DNA of 64,000 bases from an uncultured Pseudomonadota bacterium (GTDB lineage: Bacteria > Myxococcota_A > UBA796 > GCA-2862545): NCBI GenBank assembly GCA_913061235.1, contig CAJXTB010000002.1, positions 124,001 to 188,000 on the forward strand, read 5' to 3'. Positions within the stretch are counted from its first letter, which is position 1, and each line of letters starts with the position of its first letter. This document shows, piece by piece, positions 42,242 to 51,203 of the stretch. The position numbers were made by a program, and so were the translations under genes. The notes beneath the pieces were generated by a model. It searched no databases and had not been told where the DNA came from. It was given only the letters and a program-made list of their open reading frames with translations.

Positions 42242-42475
42242 TCAAAAGTTCGTCTGGGCGCAATACCGCTGGCGGCTGGTCAGCACGCGACAACGGAGGG
42301 GCAAGCTGGCAGCAAACACAGGTCGCTGTCTGGCCAAGGACAGGTAGCTGCTGCGCCTGCGCCATCCGATTCGGAGGCGCTCAACGCTGTAACTTGGATT
42401 CGGCCGAAAGGAACGCAGCCGGTGGATAGGCCAACACCAGATGACGACTGCGTGACATTCAGGGTTCTGGACGGA

Positions 42476-43258
42476 TCACTTGGCCTCGAGCAGCCTGCGA
42501 AGCGGTGAGACCCGAGTAATGCCGGCTTCGTTCAGCGCCACGTCTACAGCAACCATGACGCGAGCCTTCGTGGGGCCAAATGTCGCGGCCTCGGTCCAGG
42601 CGAAGCACTTTACGCGAACACCGCCAGGGACAACGTCAACAACAGCGGTTCCTACGCCTGGTTCCGCCAACACACCTTCAATGTCGCGGATAGCGCCGGG
42701 CAACAGGTCCATTGCCGCTTGTGCTTGGCCGCTCTCGATGTCCAAGTCCACGTCAATACGGCGTGTTCCAGCGCGCGTGTAGTTGCGGATACTGGCCTTG
42801 ATGATGTTGTTGTTGGGCACGTTGATGATGGCGCCTTGTGGCGTCTTGATGCGCGTCATGAACAGCGTCAGCATCATGATTGTACCGGTCTCGCCACCGG
42901 CGTCGACGAGGTCACCAGCGGTGAATGGCCGCAGGGTCAGGAGCACTGCACCCGCGGCAACATTCGCCAACGAATCACGTAGGGACAGGCCAATCGCCAA
43001 TGTTGCCGCACCAAGAATGGCGGTGACGCTGGTGAGGTTTACACCAAGCTGCTGGAGGGCCGCGACCAGCGCAATGATGACAATGACTGGCTTGATGAGC
43101 GACGCGACCAGCTCGCGGGCGAGGGGGTCCATTCCGCTTCTAGACAGTCGAATGCTGGCCACGCCAGCTAGCCATCCTCCGGCAACGAAGCCGAGAACAA
43201 CAATCAAAACGGCGATCAGCAGCATCCAGGCAAACGCGAGCATGGTGGCTCCAAGCAC
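42476..43258 (-). CDS. MscS-family mechanosensitive channel
   Basis: A 260-residue protein with three N-terminal helices. The pore-lining TM3 segment (GAATLAIGLSLRDSLANVAAG) carries the Gly/Ala-rich face and the typical LxDSLxN turn, followed by the beta domain signature RPFTAGDLVDAGGETGTI and INVPNNNIIKASIRNYTR. Such channels open on membrane tension and release solutes during hypo-osmotic shock. The length is close to E. coli MscS (286). No neighbour is clearly linked to it; the dppC-like gene lies 42 bases downstream in gene order but belongs to a separate operon. Confidence 0.93.
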   Translation of the reverse strand: MLGATMLAFAWMLLIAVLIVVLGFVAGGWLAGVASIRLSRSGMDPLARELVASLIKPVIVIIALVAALQQLGVNLTSVTAILGAATLAIGLSLRDSLANVAAGAVLLTLRPFTAGDLVDAGGETGTIMMLTLFMTRIKTPQGAIINVPNNNIIKASIRNYTRAGTRRIDVDLDIESGQAQAAMDLLPGAIRDIEGVLAEPGVGTAVVDVVPGGVRVKCFAWTEAATFGPTKARVMVAVDVALNEAGITRVSPLRRLLEAK

Positions 43259-43300
43259 GAGGGAATCGACTCCACCCGGATGGGGTGAAGACCCGTGGGG

Positions 43301-44545
43301 CTATCGGCCCCGGAGCTTCGGGTCGAGGGCGTCGCGAAGGCCGTCGCCAAGTAGGTTGAGCGACATGACCGCGCCAACGATGCACAGGCCAGGGAAGATG
43401 GCAATCCACGGGGCGTTGATGAGCGAGTCCTTGCCGTCCGTGATGATGTTGCCCCACGTCGGAATGGGCTGCGGCACACCAAGACCAAGGAAGGACAAGC
43501 CAGCCTCAACGAGCATGGTCGAGCCAATCGCCAACGAGCAGTACACGATGACTGGAGCCAAGGCGTTCGGAATCAGGTGGCGCAGAACAATGCGCGGCGA
43601 GCTGAAGCCAAGTGCGCGTGCTGCCTGAATGAACTCTTGCTGCTTGAGTGAGAGGACCTGGGAGCGCACAATTCGGCAGACTCCCATCCAACCGGTCAAG
43701 CCCAAGATGACCACGATGAGGTAGATACCCGCGGTTCCCGTCAACCGGAACATGCCAGTAATCGCCAGCAAGAGAACCAGACGTGGTAGCGACAGGAGCA
43801 TGTCCACGAACCACATGATGGCGCGGTCTGCCGCACCGCCGAGGAAGGCGGCCGTCGCACCCAAGACCGTACCGATGGTCGCTGCGAGAGTGACGGAGAT
43901 AAGTCCGATAGTCAGCGAGATGACGCCGCCGAAGAGCACGCGGGAGAAGACGTCCCGTCCGTACTTGTCGGTGCCCATCAGGAACCAGCGGGCTTCCGTG
44001 AACTCCACTCCGCTCCGAGCCGGAGGCACGTACATACCAGGCGCTGCGGACACGTTTCCTGCACCGGTTGTAATGGGGTCGAACGTGGCAATCATGGGTG
44101 CAAGGACAACGAAGATGACCAGGATGAGCACGCCGAAGAGGCCCAGCATACCTGTGTTATGGCTCGTGAACTTGCGCAAGAAGATGGCGCGGTTCGAGTT
44201 GTACTCGGCTTCGGTCTGTTCCTTCGGTCTCGCATGACGGTATGCGGCGAACCACGTGGTTCCGGCAATGACGAAGAAGCCTAGAACGGACACGACACCG
44301 TGCCAGCTTAGAGGGCGGGCTCTCTCGAGCTCTGGGCGAACCAGGCCGTTCGGCCATGGCCACACGACTTGGTCCACAATGGGGAACCCAGCAAACGCGG
44401 CCCAGGCGAGAATACTGACAATCAGCATCAGGCCAACGCCTGTAGTGAACTTGCCGGTCAGGATGTGCCCAAGGCCAGGAATGGCCATGCCAGCCCAGGC
44501 TTGAGTCGGCGGCTTTGCGGCTTTGCGCTTTACAATAGCAGTCAT
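43301..44545 (-). CDS. Peptide-type ABC transporter permease (DppC-like) with N-terminal extension
   Basis: A 414-residue inner-membrane permease. The C-terminal 250 residues are a standard binding-protein-dependent permease domain with GTDKYGRDVFSRVLFG, the EAA-type coupling segment QEFIQAARALGFSSPRIVLRH and GLSFLGLGVPQPIPTWGNII. DppC proteins are about 300 residues; here about 110 extra N-terminal residues include two hydrophobic segments (GLMLIVSILAWAAFAGF and VVSVLGFFVIAGTTWFAA). The ATG at 44545 follows the dppB-like stop by 10 bases; longer versions are Ser-rich and unlikely. It forms a heterodimer with the product of the upstream gene. Confidence 0.9.
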   Translation of the reverse strand: MTAIVKRKAAKPPTQAWAGMAIPGLGHILTGKFTTGVGLMLIVSILAWAAFAGFPIVDQVVWPWPNGLVRPELERARPLSWHGVVSVLGFFVIAGTTWFAAYRHARPKEQTEAEYNSNRAIFLRKFTSHNTGMLGLFGVLILVIFVVLAPMIATFDPITTGAGNVSAAPGMYVPPARSGVEFTEARWFLMGTDKYGRDVFSRVLFGGVISLTIGLISVTLAATIGTVLGATAAFLGGAADRAIMWFVDMLLSLPRLVLLLAITGMFRLTGTAGIYLIVVILGLTGWMGVCRIVRSQVLSLKQQEFIQAARALGFSSPRIVLRHLIPNALAPVIVYCSLAIGSTMLVEAGLSFLGLGVPQPIPTWGNIITDGKDSLINAPWIAIFPGLCIVGAVMSLNLLGDGLRDALDPKLRGR

Positions 44546-44555
44546 AGGTGCGCCC

Positions 44556-45686
44556 TCAGTCGAACTTGATGCGCGGGTCAACCAGCGCATAGGCGAGGTC
44601 AGCGAGGATATTTCCTGCGACCACGACCAGGGTGAACATGAAGAAGCACGCGATGATGAGTGGCGTGTCTTGCTCGAAGATGGCGAGGAGGATGGTCCGA
44701 CCCATTCCTGGCCATGCGAAGACCTGCTCAACGAGCACGCTGCCGCTGAAGAGGAACGGTAGAGACAAGCCCATCAGCGTAATGATGGGCAGTAGTGCGT
44801 TGCGCAGGGCGTGCTTGCGAATGACCACGCCTTCGGGCAGACCCTTGGCGCGAGCGGTTCGAATGTAGTCCTGGCGGATGACCTCAAGAAGGGAGGACCG
44901 CATGTAGCGAGCCGTACCCGCCGCAGACGCCAACCCCATGGCCAATCCAGGCAAGATGAGGTGGATGCAGCGGTCTATGAAGTGCTGCCATCCTGTCTGG
45001 TCGAAGGCGTTGAGGTCGTAGGGGCCGCTGAAGGGGAGCAGGCCTAGGTACGTGCCGAAGATGAGCTGGAGCATCAGGGCCAGCCAGAAGCTGGGCATGC
45101 TGTAGAAGAACAGGCTGCTGATGCTGATTCCGGTGTCCGCTGGGCGGCCGTTCTTCACGCCCTGAACGGTGCCCAGAAGGATGCCGGTCGGGAAGATGAT
45201 GAGCAGGGTGACGGCTGACAACAGCAGGGTGTTTGGCAGTGCTTCAGCGATAATCTCGAAGACAGGCCGTTCCTGGCTCATCGAGCGTCCGAAGTCGAAC
45301 ATCACGATGTTCTTCAGCATGATGCCGTAGCGAACAATGGCCGGACGGTCGAGGCCGTACTTGGCCTCGATGAGGGCCTTGACCTCTGGCGTGACATTCG
45401 GATTGAAGAACTTGCTGGAGATGTCTCCAGGCGACAGCTCAATCAGGATGAAGATGAGCGTGCAGACGCCCAGCAACAGCGGAATGGCGAGCACAAGCTT
45501 GCGCAGAAAGTACAGCAGCAGGTTTGCCGACTGAAGCAGTACCAAGAACACCACAAACGACAGCGCGAGGGCGATGTACGTTGGGGTGGACATGAATCCG
45601 AATGCAGCTGTCGAAACCGCACTAAGTGCGAGTCCGACGAGTTGCGCCGCCCCTAAATAGGACGCGTTGATGCCGTTGTTGGCCAT
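44556..45686 (-). CDS. Peptide-type ABC transporter permease (DppB-like)
   Basis: A 376-residue permease. After an N-terminal extension with about two hydrophobic segments, residues about 60-376 match DppB/OppB: LRKLVLAIPLLLGVCTLIFI, LIELSPGD, GLDRPAIVRYG, DFGRSMSQERPVFEII, the coupling motif DYIRTARAKGLPEGVVIRKH and the ending ALVDPRIKFD. It is the pair partner of the DppC-like permease and is expressed downstream of the binding protein. It is longer than usual (about 310-335), the extra part being the N-terminal 60 residues. Confidence 0.91.
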   Translation of the reverse strand: MANNGINASYLGAAQLVGLALSAVSTAAFGFMSTPTYIALALSFVVFLVLLQSANLLLYFLRKLVLAIPLLLGVCTLIFILIELSPGDISSKFFNPNVTPEVKALIEAKYGLDRPAIVRYGIMLKNIVMFDFGRSMSQERPVFEIIAEALPNTLLLSAVTLLIIFPTGILLGTVQGVKNGRPADTGISISSLFFYSMPSFWLALMLQLIFGTYLGLLPFSGPYDLNAFDQTGWQHFIDRCIHLILPGLAMGLASAAGTARYMRSSLLEVIRQDYIRTARAKGLPEGVVIRKHALRNALLPIITLMGLSLPFLFSGSVLVEQVFAWPGMGRTILLAIFEQDTPLIIACFFMFTLVVVAGNILADLAYALVDPRIKFD

Positions 45687-45710
45687 TGAATCCGGTCTCT
45701 CAGGAAAGGA

Positions 45711-45738
45711 GGCCCGCTAGCGAAAACTCGCGCGGGCC
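45711..45738 (-). promoter_or_regulatory. Intercistronic hairpin between binding-protein and permease genes
   Basis: GGCCCGC and GCGGGCC arms, with an inner GCG/CGC pairing, sit in the 74-base gap between the binding-protein stop (45761) and the dppB-like start (45686). Such structures often stabilise the upstream binding-protein message and reduce downstream expression. There is no T-run. Confidence 0.55.
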
Positions 45739-45760
45739 GGAGACGAACAGTGCGGAAGGG

Positions 45761-47467
45761 CTAGTACTTGACGCGGTCAGCAGGGACCGACCAACGCTGC
45801 AAGTGGCCGTATGGCGACAGCAGGTCGATTTCGGTATTTTCGAACCGGTCGGAGACACCCACGATTTCGTTCTGCCACCACAGGAACATGTACGGTTGCT
45901 CGTCGTAGATGACCTGCTGCAGTTCCATCCAGATGGGGGCTGCTTCTTCGGGGATTGGCGTACGCAGGCCTTGGTCAATGAGCTCGTCGGCGCGTGCGTT
46001 GCTGAAGCCGGTGAAGTTGAACTCGTACTTCTTAGGCGTGCAGTCTTCTTGGCCTTCGGCGCAGACAACGTCGCTGTGCCACAGTCCTGATGGGTCAACG
46101 AAGAGGCCCGCGGACCAGCCAGCGAGTGCGGCTTCGTAGTCCTTGAGGCGAAGGTTCTCGAAGAACGTGTTGGACTCGAGCTGCTCAATGTTGATCTTGA
46201 CGCCAACTTCGGCCAGGTTCGACTGGATGAACACGGACGACTGTGCACGGCGTGAGTTGCCCGTATTGGTGGTCAAGGTGAACTCGAACTTCTCACCGTC
46301 CTTGTCCAAGATGCCGTCACCGTCAGAGTCGGTCCAGCCGGCTTCAGCGAACAAGCGACGTGCTTCTTCTTGGCTGTAGGACAGTGGGGTGATGCTGTCG
46401 TTGTGAACGCCACACAGCTCTGGGGTAATCGTACCAACAGAGCGGCGAGCGTACGCAGTACCGTCGGAGCTGGTGAGCAGCTTGCCGATGATGTCATCCA
46501 CGTTGGTACCGTGAGCGAGTGCCCGACGAACGCGGACGTCTTGGAACAATGGATTGCTCAAGTTCCACGCAACGTAGTCATTTGAGCGGTAGCCGCGCTT
46601 GACCAGGTTGATCTCAGGGTGGTTCTCGCGCAGGGCGTCGGCGTCAGAGACCAAGATGGACTCCATTAGGTCGACTTCGCCAGCCTGGAGCTTCAACAAA
46701 CGGGTGTTGTACTCGGGGATAATCTGGAAGACGACGCGCTTGAGCTTGGTCCGGTCTTCGGCAGGGCCGGTGAAGTTCTCGTTCGGCTCCATGACGATTC
46801 GCACGTTCGGGTCGTGCTCAGCGAGCTTCCAAGGGCCGGTTGACATGGGATTGCGGGAGTAGTCGTGTCCGCGCAAGGAAGCGCGGTCGGCTCCCTCCAT
46901 GATGTGCTTGGGAATGATTGGAACACTGGACGCGTGAGACATCTGCGTGTCGCGGTCGTACGCTTGCGTGAAGTGCCACTCGATGTGGTGGTCGTCAATG
47001 ACGAGCGGGTCCTTGCCGTCCACCATGCGGTCCACGAAGGAGACGCGTGGGCTGGCTACGACTGGGTCGCGGACGAGGTCGTAGGTGAACTCGACGTCTT
47101 CAGCGGTCAACGGGTGACCGTCGGAGAAGGTGATGTCGTCCCGCAAGGTCATGGCCAAGACGGTTCCGTCTTCGCTCCATTCCCACTCTGTGACAATGCC
47201 CGGGGCTTTTTTCAGCGAGCAGTCAAATGCCGCATCAACCACTGGGTAGTTGATCATTTGCATGATGTAGCCGTCTGCAGCGCTCTCGGAGACGCCTGGT
47301 GTCAGCTGGCCGATGTCCGACTGCCACGGGATCACGAGCATGTCCGCGCGACCATCTGCTTCGACGGCTGGGCCCGATGATGAGCCTCCAGAGCAACCTT
47401 GAGTCAGCGCAAGACCGCCGCCAAGGGCAGCGAGGGAGAGAGCGGAGAGGACAGACAGACGGCGCAT
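45761..47467 (-). CDS. Peptide-type ABC transporter substrate-binding lipoprotein
   Basis: A 568-residue solute-binding protein of family 5 (DppA/OppA type). Signal sequence MRRLSVLSALSLAALGGG is followed by LALTQGCSGGSSSG with a lipobox Cys. Family features are ITFSDGHPLTAEDVEFTYDL, MSTGPWKLAEHD, RVVFQIIPEYNTRLLKLQAG, ALAHGTNVDDII and YSQEEARRLFAEAGWTDSDG. A DSDGDGILDKDG segment near 380 resembles a calcium-binding loop, common in the SBPs of this kind. Start ATG 47467 with GGAGG upstream. It heads the operon with the two permease genes; ATPase subunits are not encoded nearby. Confidence 0.93.
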   Translation of the reverse strand: MRRLSVLSALSLAALGGGLALTQGCSGGSSSGPAVEADGRADMLVIPWQSDIGQLTPGVSESAADGYIMQMINYPVVDAAFDCSLKKAPGIVTEWEWSEDGTVLAMTLRDDITFSDGHPLTAEDVEFTYDLVRDPVVASPRVSFVDRMVDGKDPLVIDDHHIEWHFTQAYDRDTQMSHASSVPIIPKHIMEGADRASLRGHDYSRNPMSTGPWKLAEHDPNVRIVMEPNENFTGPAEDRTKLKRVVFQIIPEYNTRLLKLQAGEVDLMESILVSDADALRENHPEINLVKRGYRSNDYVAWNLSNPLFQDVRVRRALAHGTNVDDIIGKLLTSSDGTAYARRSVGTITPELCGVHNDSITPLSYSQEEARRLFAEAGWTDSDGDGILDKDGEKFEFTLTTNTGNSRRAQSSVFIQSNLAEVGVKINIEQLESNTFFENLRLKDYEAALAGWSAGLFVDPSGLWHSDVVCAEGQEDCTPKKYEFNFTGFSNARADELIDQGLRTPIPEEAAPIWMELQQVIYDEQPYMFLWWQNEIVGVSDRFENTEIDLLSPYGHLQRWSVPADRVKY

Positions 47468-47496
47468 TGGGCCTCCGTGGGGTTCAGCGAGCGAGC

Positions 47497-47525
47497 CTTG
47501 TACCAGTCGCCTGGGAGCGGGGCAA
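47497..47525 (-). promoter_or_regulatory. Candidate sigma-70-type promoter of the ABC importer operon
   Basis: On the minus strand TTGCCC (47525-47520) and TACAAG (47502-47497) are separated by 17 bases, each matching four of six consensus positions. Transcription would start about 20 bases ahead of the binding-protein ATG. Confidence 0.4.
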
Positions 47526-47559
47526 GGGCGGTAGGGTCGAGAGTGCGCCAAACGACGTG

Positions 47560-47582
47560 CCTGTGAACGGTGTATTCACAGG
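47560..47582. promoter_or_regulatory. Perfect inverted repeat CCTGTGAA-N7-TTCACAGG, possible operator
   Basis: Eight-base perfect arms lie 35 bases upstream of the candidate -35 of the ABC importer operon, with an extra half-site GTTCACA immediately after (47583-47589). The centre-to-centre spacing suits a dimeric transcription factor. It resembles neither a CRP nor an FNR consensus exactly. Confidence 0.45.
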
Positions 47583-47675
47583 GTTCACATCTCCCCGACA
47601 TGTTGGATTTGGAGGTTTGCGCGCGTGACCCGGAATCAGGCTGCTTGCGCGGTGCAGGTGGCGCTGCTCCAACGA

Positions 47676-48590
47676 CTAAGGGGCTGTGCAGATGGCTTCG
47701 GTGCAGGTGGCGTCGTCGTCGCAGGAGTTGTCGGTGCGGCAGACGTGGCCTACTTCTCCTAGCTCTGCCCAGGTCATGGGGAGCTGCTCGGTGGTGTCGT
47801 TGAGCCAGCGGTACGCGGTGAAGACGGACGGGCCAAAGCCGTCGACCGTCAGGCAGTCGGCGCTGTCACTGGTGCACTCCACAGACAGTAGGTGTCGGGT
47901 GCGCAGGACGAAGTCGCGGGGCCCTAGGGCGATCTGCTCGCCGGCGAATGCGTAGTCCTCGATGAGCTCGCGGGACTCGACGAAGAATCGCTCGACTTGC
48001 TCTAGGGCATCGTTGTTTCGGTCCTCTTCGAGCCAGGCATGGTCCATGTCAAGTTCGTACGACACGCCTGGGTAGACCACCAATCGTCCGCCAGTCTCGA
48101 AGCCGTCTGTGGCGGTGACGAGGGCCGTTGGTCCGACAGCACGCAGGTCTGCGACGGCAGGCAGGGGGAAAATATCGGGGGGATGCGCGGTGGCGCTCCA
48201 CGTGGTTGTGCCGTCGGTGAGCACGACCTCGATGTCAGCTATGAGGTCGCGCGGCAGGCTGGCCGAGGTGAAGACCGGGTAGGGGATGTCGTCGCCACCG
48301 CAGGCCTCGCCCCTGGCTTGTAGCGGACCGAGATGGGAGAAGGCGGCGGGCTGTCCGTTGAAGGTCGCGGTCGCGCCGTCGAGGCGAACGCAGGGCAGAC
48401 CACCGAGGGTCAAGCTGACGGTCATGGTGTGTGGGCCGTCGCCCTCCTCCACGCCGCTGCCGTGCTCGGTGTTTACGCGAATGGTGGCGGCCGGAGTGGT
48501 GTGGTCGGCCAGCGTGGTGGGCTCGATGTCGCGCAGCGGGGTGCACGCGGCGAAGACGAGTGGCAGCAGAGCTGTGTGCAGTGCTCTCAC
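47676..48590 (-). CDS. Hypothetical lipoprotein with cysteine-rich C-terminus
   Basis: A 304-residue protein starting at GTG with MRALHTALLPLVFAACTPLR, a good lipobox (FAAC). The body is beta-rich without recognised domains. The final 35 residues contain clustered Cys (HVCRTDNSCDDDATCTEAIC), as in the short Cys repeats of many myxobacterial surface proteins, and probably form disulfides. It is preceded, with a four-base overlap, by a possible 48-residue frame (48587-48733). Confidence 0.72.
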   Translation of the reverse strand: MRALHTALLPLVFAACTPLRDIEPTTLADHTTPAATIRVNTEHGSGVEEGDGPHTMTVSLTLGGLPCVRLDGATATFNGQPAAFSHLGPLQARGEACGGDDIPYPVFTSASLPRDLIADIEVVLTDGTTTWSATAHPPDIFPLPAVADLRAVGPTALVTATDGFETGGRLVVYPGVSYELDMDHAWLEEDRNNDALEQVERFFVESRELIEDYAFAGEQIALGPRDFVLRTRHLLSVECTSDSADCLTVDGFGPSVFTAYRWLNDTTEQLPMTWAELGEVGHVCRTDNSCDDDATCTEAICTAP

Positions 48591-48733
48591 AACCGACCCA
48601 TCTGTGAAGAAGCCACGCGTTTACCCTTGTTGATGACGGCATCATCGGTCCCATCTAGGCCGATTTGACACATGAATTTGTTGAAGCTGCCTAAGGACAT
48701 CGCGCCGCCGTTTGTAGGGGTGCAGCGTTCCAT
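48587..48733 (-). CDS. Possible small ORF coupled to the lipoprotein gene (48 aa)
   Basis: A frame beginning MERCTPTNGGAMSLGSFNKF and continuing MCQIGLDGTDDAVINKGKRV to a stop that overlaps the lipoprotein GTG (GTGA). The same frame is open further upstream, past several protein-like codons, to the end of prmC, so it could also be the remnant of a longer gene. No ribosome-binding site is evident and codon use is less GC-rich than neighbours. The composition looks like a real protein, but support is weak. Confidence 0.33.
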   Translation of the reverse strand: MERCTPTNGGAMSLGSFNKFMCQIGLDGTDDAVINKGKRVASSQMGRL

Positions 48734-48797
48734 CATAACCAAGTACGCGGCCCGTAGATGAGCGTTGAAGAGGCTTCCTGGGCGCCGCTTCGCCCGT

Positions 48798-49652
48798 TCA
48801 GCCGTCTTGCGGCGTCAACGCCCCCACAACTCGGTCAATCCCCGCGAGGTCCTTGCGCGTGAAGATGTCTGTCATGCCAGCCCGGCGCATGATGTCAGCG
48901 ACACCCGGTGCCTGGTGAATGCCGACCTCCACAATCACGCCACAACGAGCCCGGCGACGCGCCTCTGGAATCAGCTCTCGGTAGATGTCTAGGCCGTCTT
49001 TGCCGCCGTCCAGTGCCAGGCGTGGCTCGTGGCGGCTGACCTCTGGCATTAGCGCATCAATGTCACCCGCCGGAATGTATGGAGGATTGCTGATGACCCA
49101 GTCGATAGGTCGCTTATCGGGGATGGGGGTAAGCAGGTGCCCCTCGAGCACAGCCACACGCTGCGCCAGCTCCAGTCGGGCCACGTTGTCGCGCGTGGTC
49201 GCGAGGGCTTCGGGAGAGATGTCCGTCGCGTAAACGCGAACTTCGGGTCGCTCCATCGCAATGGCTAGGCCAATGGCGCCCGAACCACAGCCAACATCTG
49301 CGATGTATGCCGCCTGATTCAGCTCTAGTCTCTCAAGAGCGGCGTCGACCAGGGCTTCTGAGTCTGGACGGGGGACGAGCACACCGGGACGGACGGCGAG
49401 GTCGTCAATGGTGTGAAAGCCGACCGTGCCCAAGATCCAAGCCAGCGGCTCACGGTTGCCACGCCGAAGAACGAGCGGACGCAGTGCGTCCAGTTCAGCG
49501 GGTGCCATGGGGCGGTCGAACTGTAGGTACAAACGCATGCGGGCCATGTTGAGCACGTGGCCGAGCATCAGCTCCGCTTCGAGGCGTGGTGCGTCGATGC
49601 CCTTGTCACGGAGGTAGCGCTCAGTGCGCGTGAGGATGTCGACCAACTCCAT
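48798..49652 (-). CDS. prmC: Peptide chain release factor N5-glutamine methyltransferase
   Basis: A 284-residue enzyme that methylates the Gln of the GGQ motif in release factors. It has an N-terminal helical domain (LVDILTRTERYLRDKGIDAP), the AdoMet-binding ADVGCGSGAIGLAIA (119-133), YATDISPEAL and the NPPY motif (189-192) that holds the Gln substrate. It lies 6 bases downstream of prfA, its substrate gene, as in many bacteria. Confidence 0.95.
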   Translation of the reverse strand: MELVDILTRTERYLRDKGIDAPRLEAELMLGHVLNMARMRLYLQFDRPMAPAELDALRPLVLRRGNREPLAWILGTVGFHTIDDLAVRPGVLVPRPDSEALVDAALERLELNQAAYIADVGCGSGAIGLAIAMERPEVRVYATDISPEALATTRDNVARLELAQRVAVLEGHLLTPIPDKRPIDWVISNPPYIPAGDIDALMPEVSRHEPRLALDGGKDGLDIYRELIPEARRRARCGVIVEVGIHQAPGVADIMRRAGMTDIFTRKDLAGIDRVVGALTPQDG

Positions 49653-49658
49653 GGCCGT

Positions 49659-50744
49659 CTACAGTCCTTCGGCAGCCAACAGAGTGGCTTGATGCTCGGT
49701 GGTCAGCGCGTCTACGAGTGGGTCCAAAGACCCATCAATGATGCTGTCGAGCTTGTACAGAGTCAGGTTGATCCGATGATCAGTGACGCGGTTCTGAGGG
49801 AAGTTGTAGGTGCGAATACGCTCACTACGGTCGCCTGAGCCAATCTGCGCCTTTCGGTTGGCAGCTTCTTCGGCATGGGCCTTGGCTTGCTCTCGCTCGA
49901 GAAGGCGTGCCTTCATGACGCGCATGGCGGATTCGCGGTTCTTGTGCTGGGACTTTTCGTCTTGACACTGAACAATAAGCCCGGTGGGAACATGTACAAT
50001 TCGGACTGCACTGTCTGTCGTATTGACCGACTGACCACCTGGACCACCTGCGCGCATGGTGTCGATGCGGAAGTCGTTCATGTCGATGTTCAGCTCCACT
50101 TCGTCGGGCTCTGGGAGCACGGCGACGGTGGCGGCTGAGGTGTGGATACGGCCTTGGGACTCGGTCGCTGGCACACGTTGCACGCGGTGAACACCGGACT
50201 CAAAGCGGAACGCTGTGTAGGCGTTCTTACCGGTGACACTGACTACGACTTCTTTGATTGCCGTAGCTTTTCCACCGCCTCCGACCGACGGAGTGCTGAT
50301 GGTGATCACCTTGAAGCGCATACCGTTGGACTCACCGTATCGGGTGTACATCCGGTACAAGTCACCTGCGAACAGTGCGGCTTCGTCACCACCGGTTCCC
50401 GCTCGAATTTCGAGCAGGACGGGGCGGCCTTCGTAGGGGTCGGCAGGGAGGAGCAGCAGACGCAATGCATCTTCTGCCGCCACGATGGCTGGCTCCAAGA
50501 CCGCGATCTCAGCCTTCGCCATCTCCTTCATCTCGTCATCGTCTTCCGATGCCATCTCTTTGGCATCGTCCAACTCTTCCATGAGGCGACGCAGATCTTT
50601 CCCAGCGTCGACTACGCGGCTCAAGTGCGAGTGCTCAGTCGACAAGTCGGTGAGACGCTTCACATCTTGGGCAACGTCTGGGTCCATGAGCTGTTGGTTT
50701 ACAGACTCAAGACGCAGCGCGATGGAATCTACTTTCGCGAGCAC
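49659..50744 (-). CDS. prfA: Peptide chain release factor 1
   Basis: A 361-residue class I release factor. The stop-codon specificity tripeptide is PAT in [14 protein letters not shown] (RF1 type, reading UAA/UAG), and the hydrolytic motif is GGPGGQSVN (Gln about 238). It ends with the usual [13 protein letters not shown]. The GTG at 50744 is chosen: the frame is open to 50861, but GGAGG lies just before the GTG and RF1 proteins are about 360 residues. The operon order is rho, rpmE, prfA, prmC. Confidence 0.95.
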   Translation of the reverse strand: MLAKVDSIALRLESVNQQLMDPDVAQDVKRLTDLSTEHSHLSRVVDAGKDLRRLMEELDDAKEMASEDDDEMKEMAKAEIAVLEPAIVAAEDALRLLLLPADPYEGRPVLLEIRAGTGGDEAALFAGDLYRMYTRYGESNGMRFKVITISTPSVGGGGKATAIKEVVVSVTGKNAYTAFRFESGVHRVQRVPATESQGRIHTSAATVAVLPEPDEVELNIDMNDFRIDTMRAGGPGGQSVNTTDSAVRIVHVPTGLIVQCQDEKSQHKNRESAMRVMKARLLEREQAKAHAEEAANRKAQIGSGDRSERIRTYNFPQNRVTDHRINLTLYKLDSIIDGSLDPLVDALTTEHQATLLAAEGL

Positions 50745-50864
50745 GGAGGCCTCCGATGGCGGGTGTCTGCGAATCATGCGCAGACGACATTCGCCCTTCG
50801 GATGGACCGATGGGCGGGTTGGGCGAATGAAACACAATGTCCCATTCGCGGTACCGCCCAATAG

Positions 50865-51164
50865 CTACGCTTCGGCGGTCTCTGCTTCGGCTTCTGGCTC
50901 TTCGCCAGCAGCTTCGGCGGTGCGCTGGAAGCCGTACTTCTGGTAGTACTTCTCGACGCGACCTTCGGTGTCCATGAGCTTCTGGGTACCAGTGTAGAAT
51001 GGATGGCTCTCGGAAGAGATCTCCATAGTGATACTCGGGTACTCTTGGCCCTCGTAGGTGGTGGTTTCTTTGGACGCAATCGTGCTGCGGGTCAAGAATT
51101 CGAATCCGTTTTGGATGTCCTTGAACACGACAAAACGGTACTCTGGATGGATGTCGGCCTTCAT
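50865..51164 (-). CDS. rpmE2: Ribosomal protein bL31, type B (zinc-free form)
   Basis: A 99-residue protein. The first 80 residues match bL31 type B: MKADIHPEYRFVVFKDIQNG, FLTRSTI, SITMEISSESHPFYTG and KYYQKYGF. The zinc-binding CxxC pairs of the primary form are absent, as in C-minus L31. An acidic Ala/Glu tail of about 18 residues (AGEEPEAEAETAEA) follows. The ATG at 51164 has GGAGA six bases upstream. In this locus most bacteria carry bL31, so the zinc-free form may be the main copy here. Confidence 0.93.
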   Translation of the reverse strand: MKADIHPEYRFVVFKDIQNGFEFLTRSTIASKETTTYEGQEYPSITMEISSESHPFYTGTQKLMDTEGRVEKYYQKYGFQRTAEAAGEEPEAEAETAEA

Positions 51165-51203
51165 GAGATTCTCCTGGCGTGGGCGTGCCACGCGAACGGG
51201 GCC

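Noticed and set aside
42242-42475. 234-base gap before the acyl-CoA synthetase gene
   Set aside because: Plus-strand frames crossing it are remnants of antisense frames, and I see no hairpin, promoter or small gene that stands out.
48591-48800. TTGACA at 48665 as a promoter
   Set aside because: It points along the plus strand where no gene starts, and no -10 lies at the right distance.
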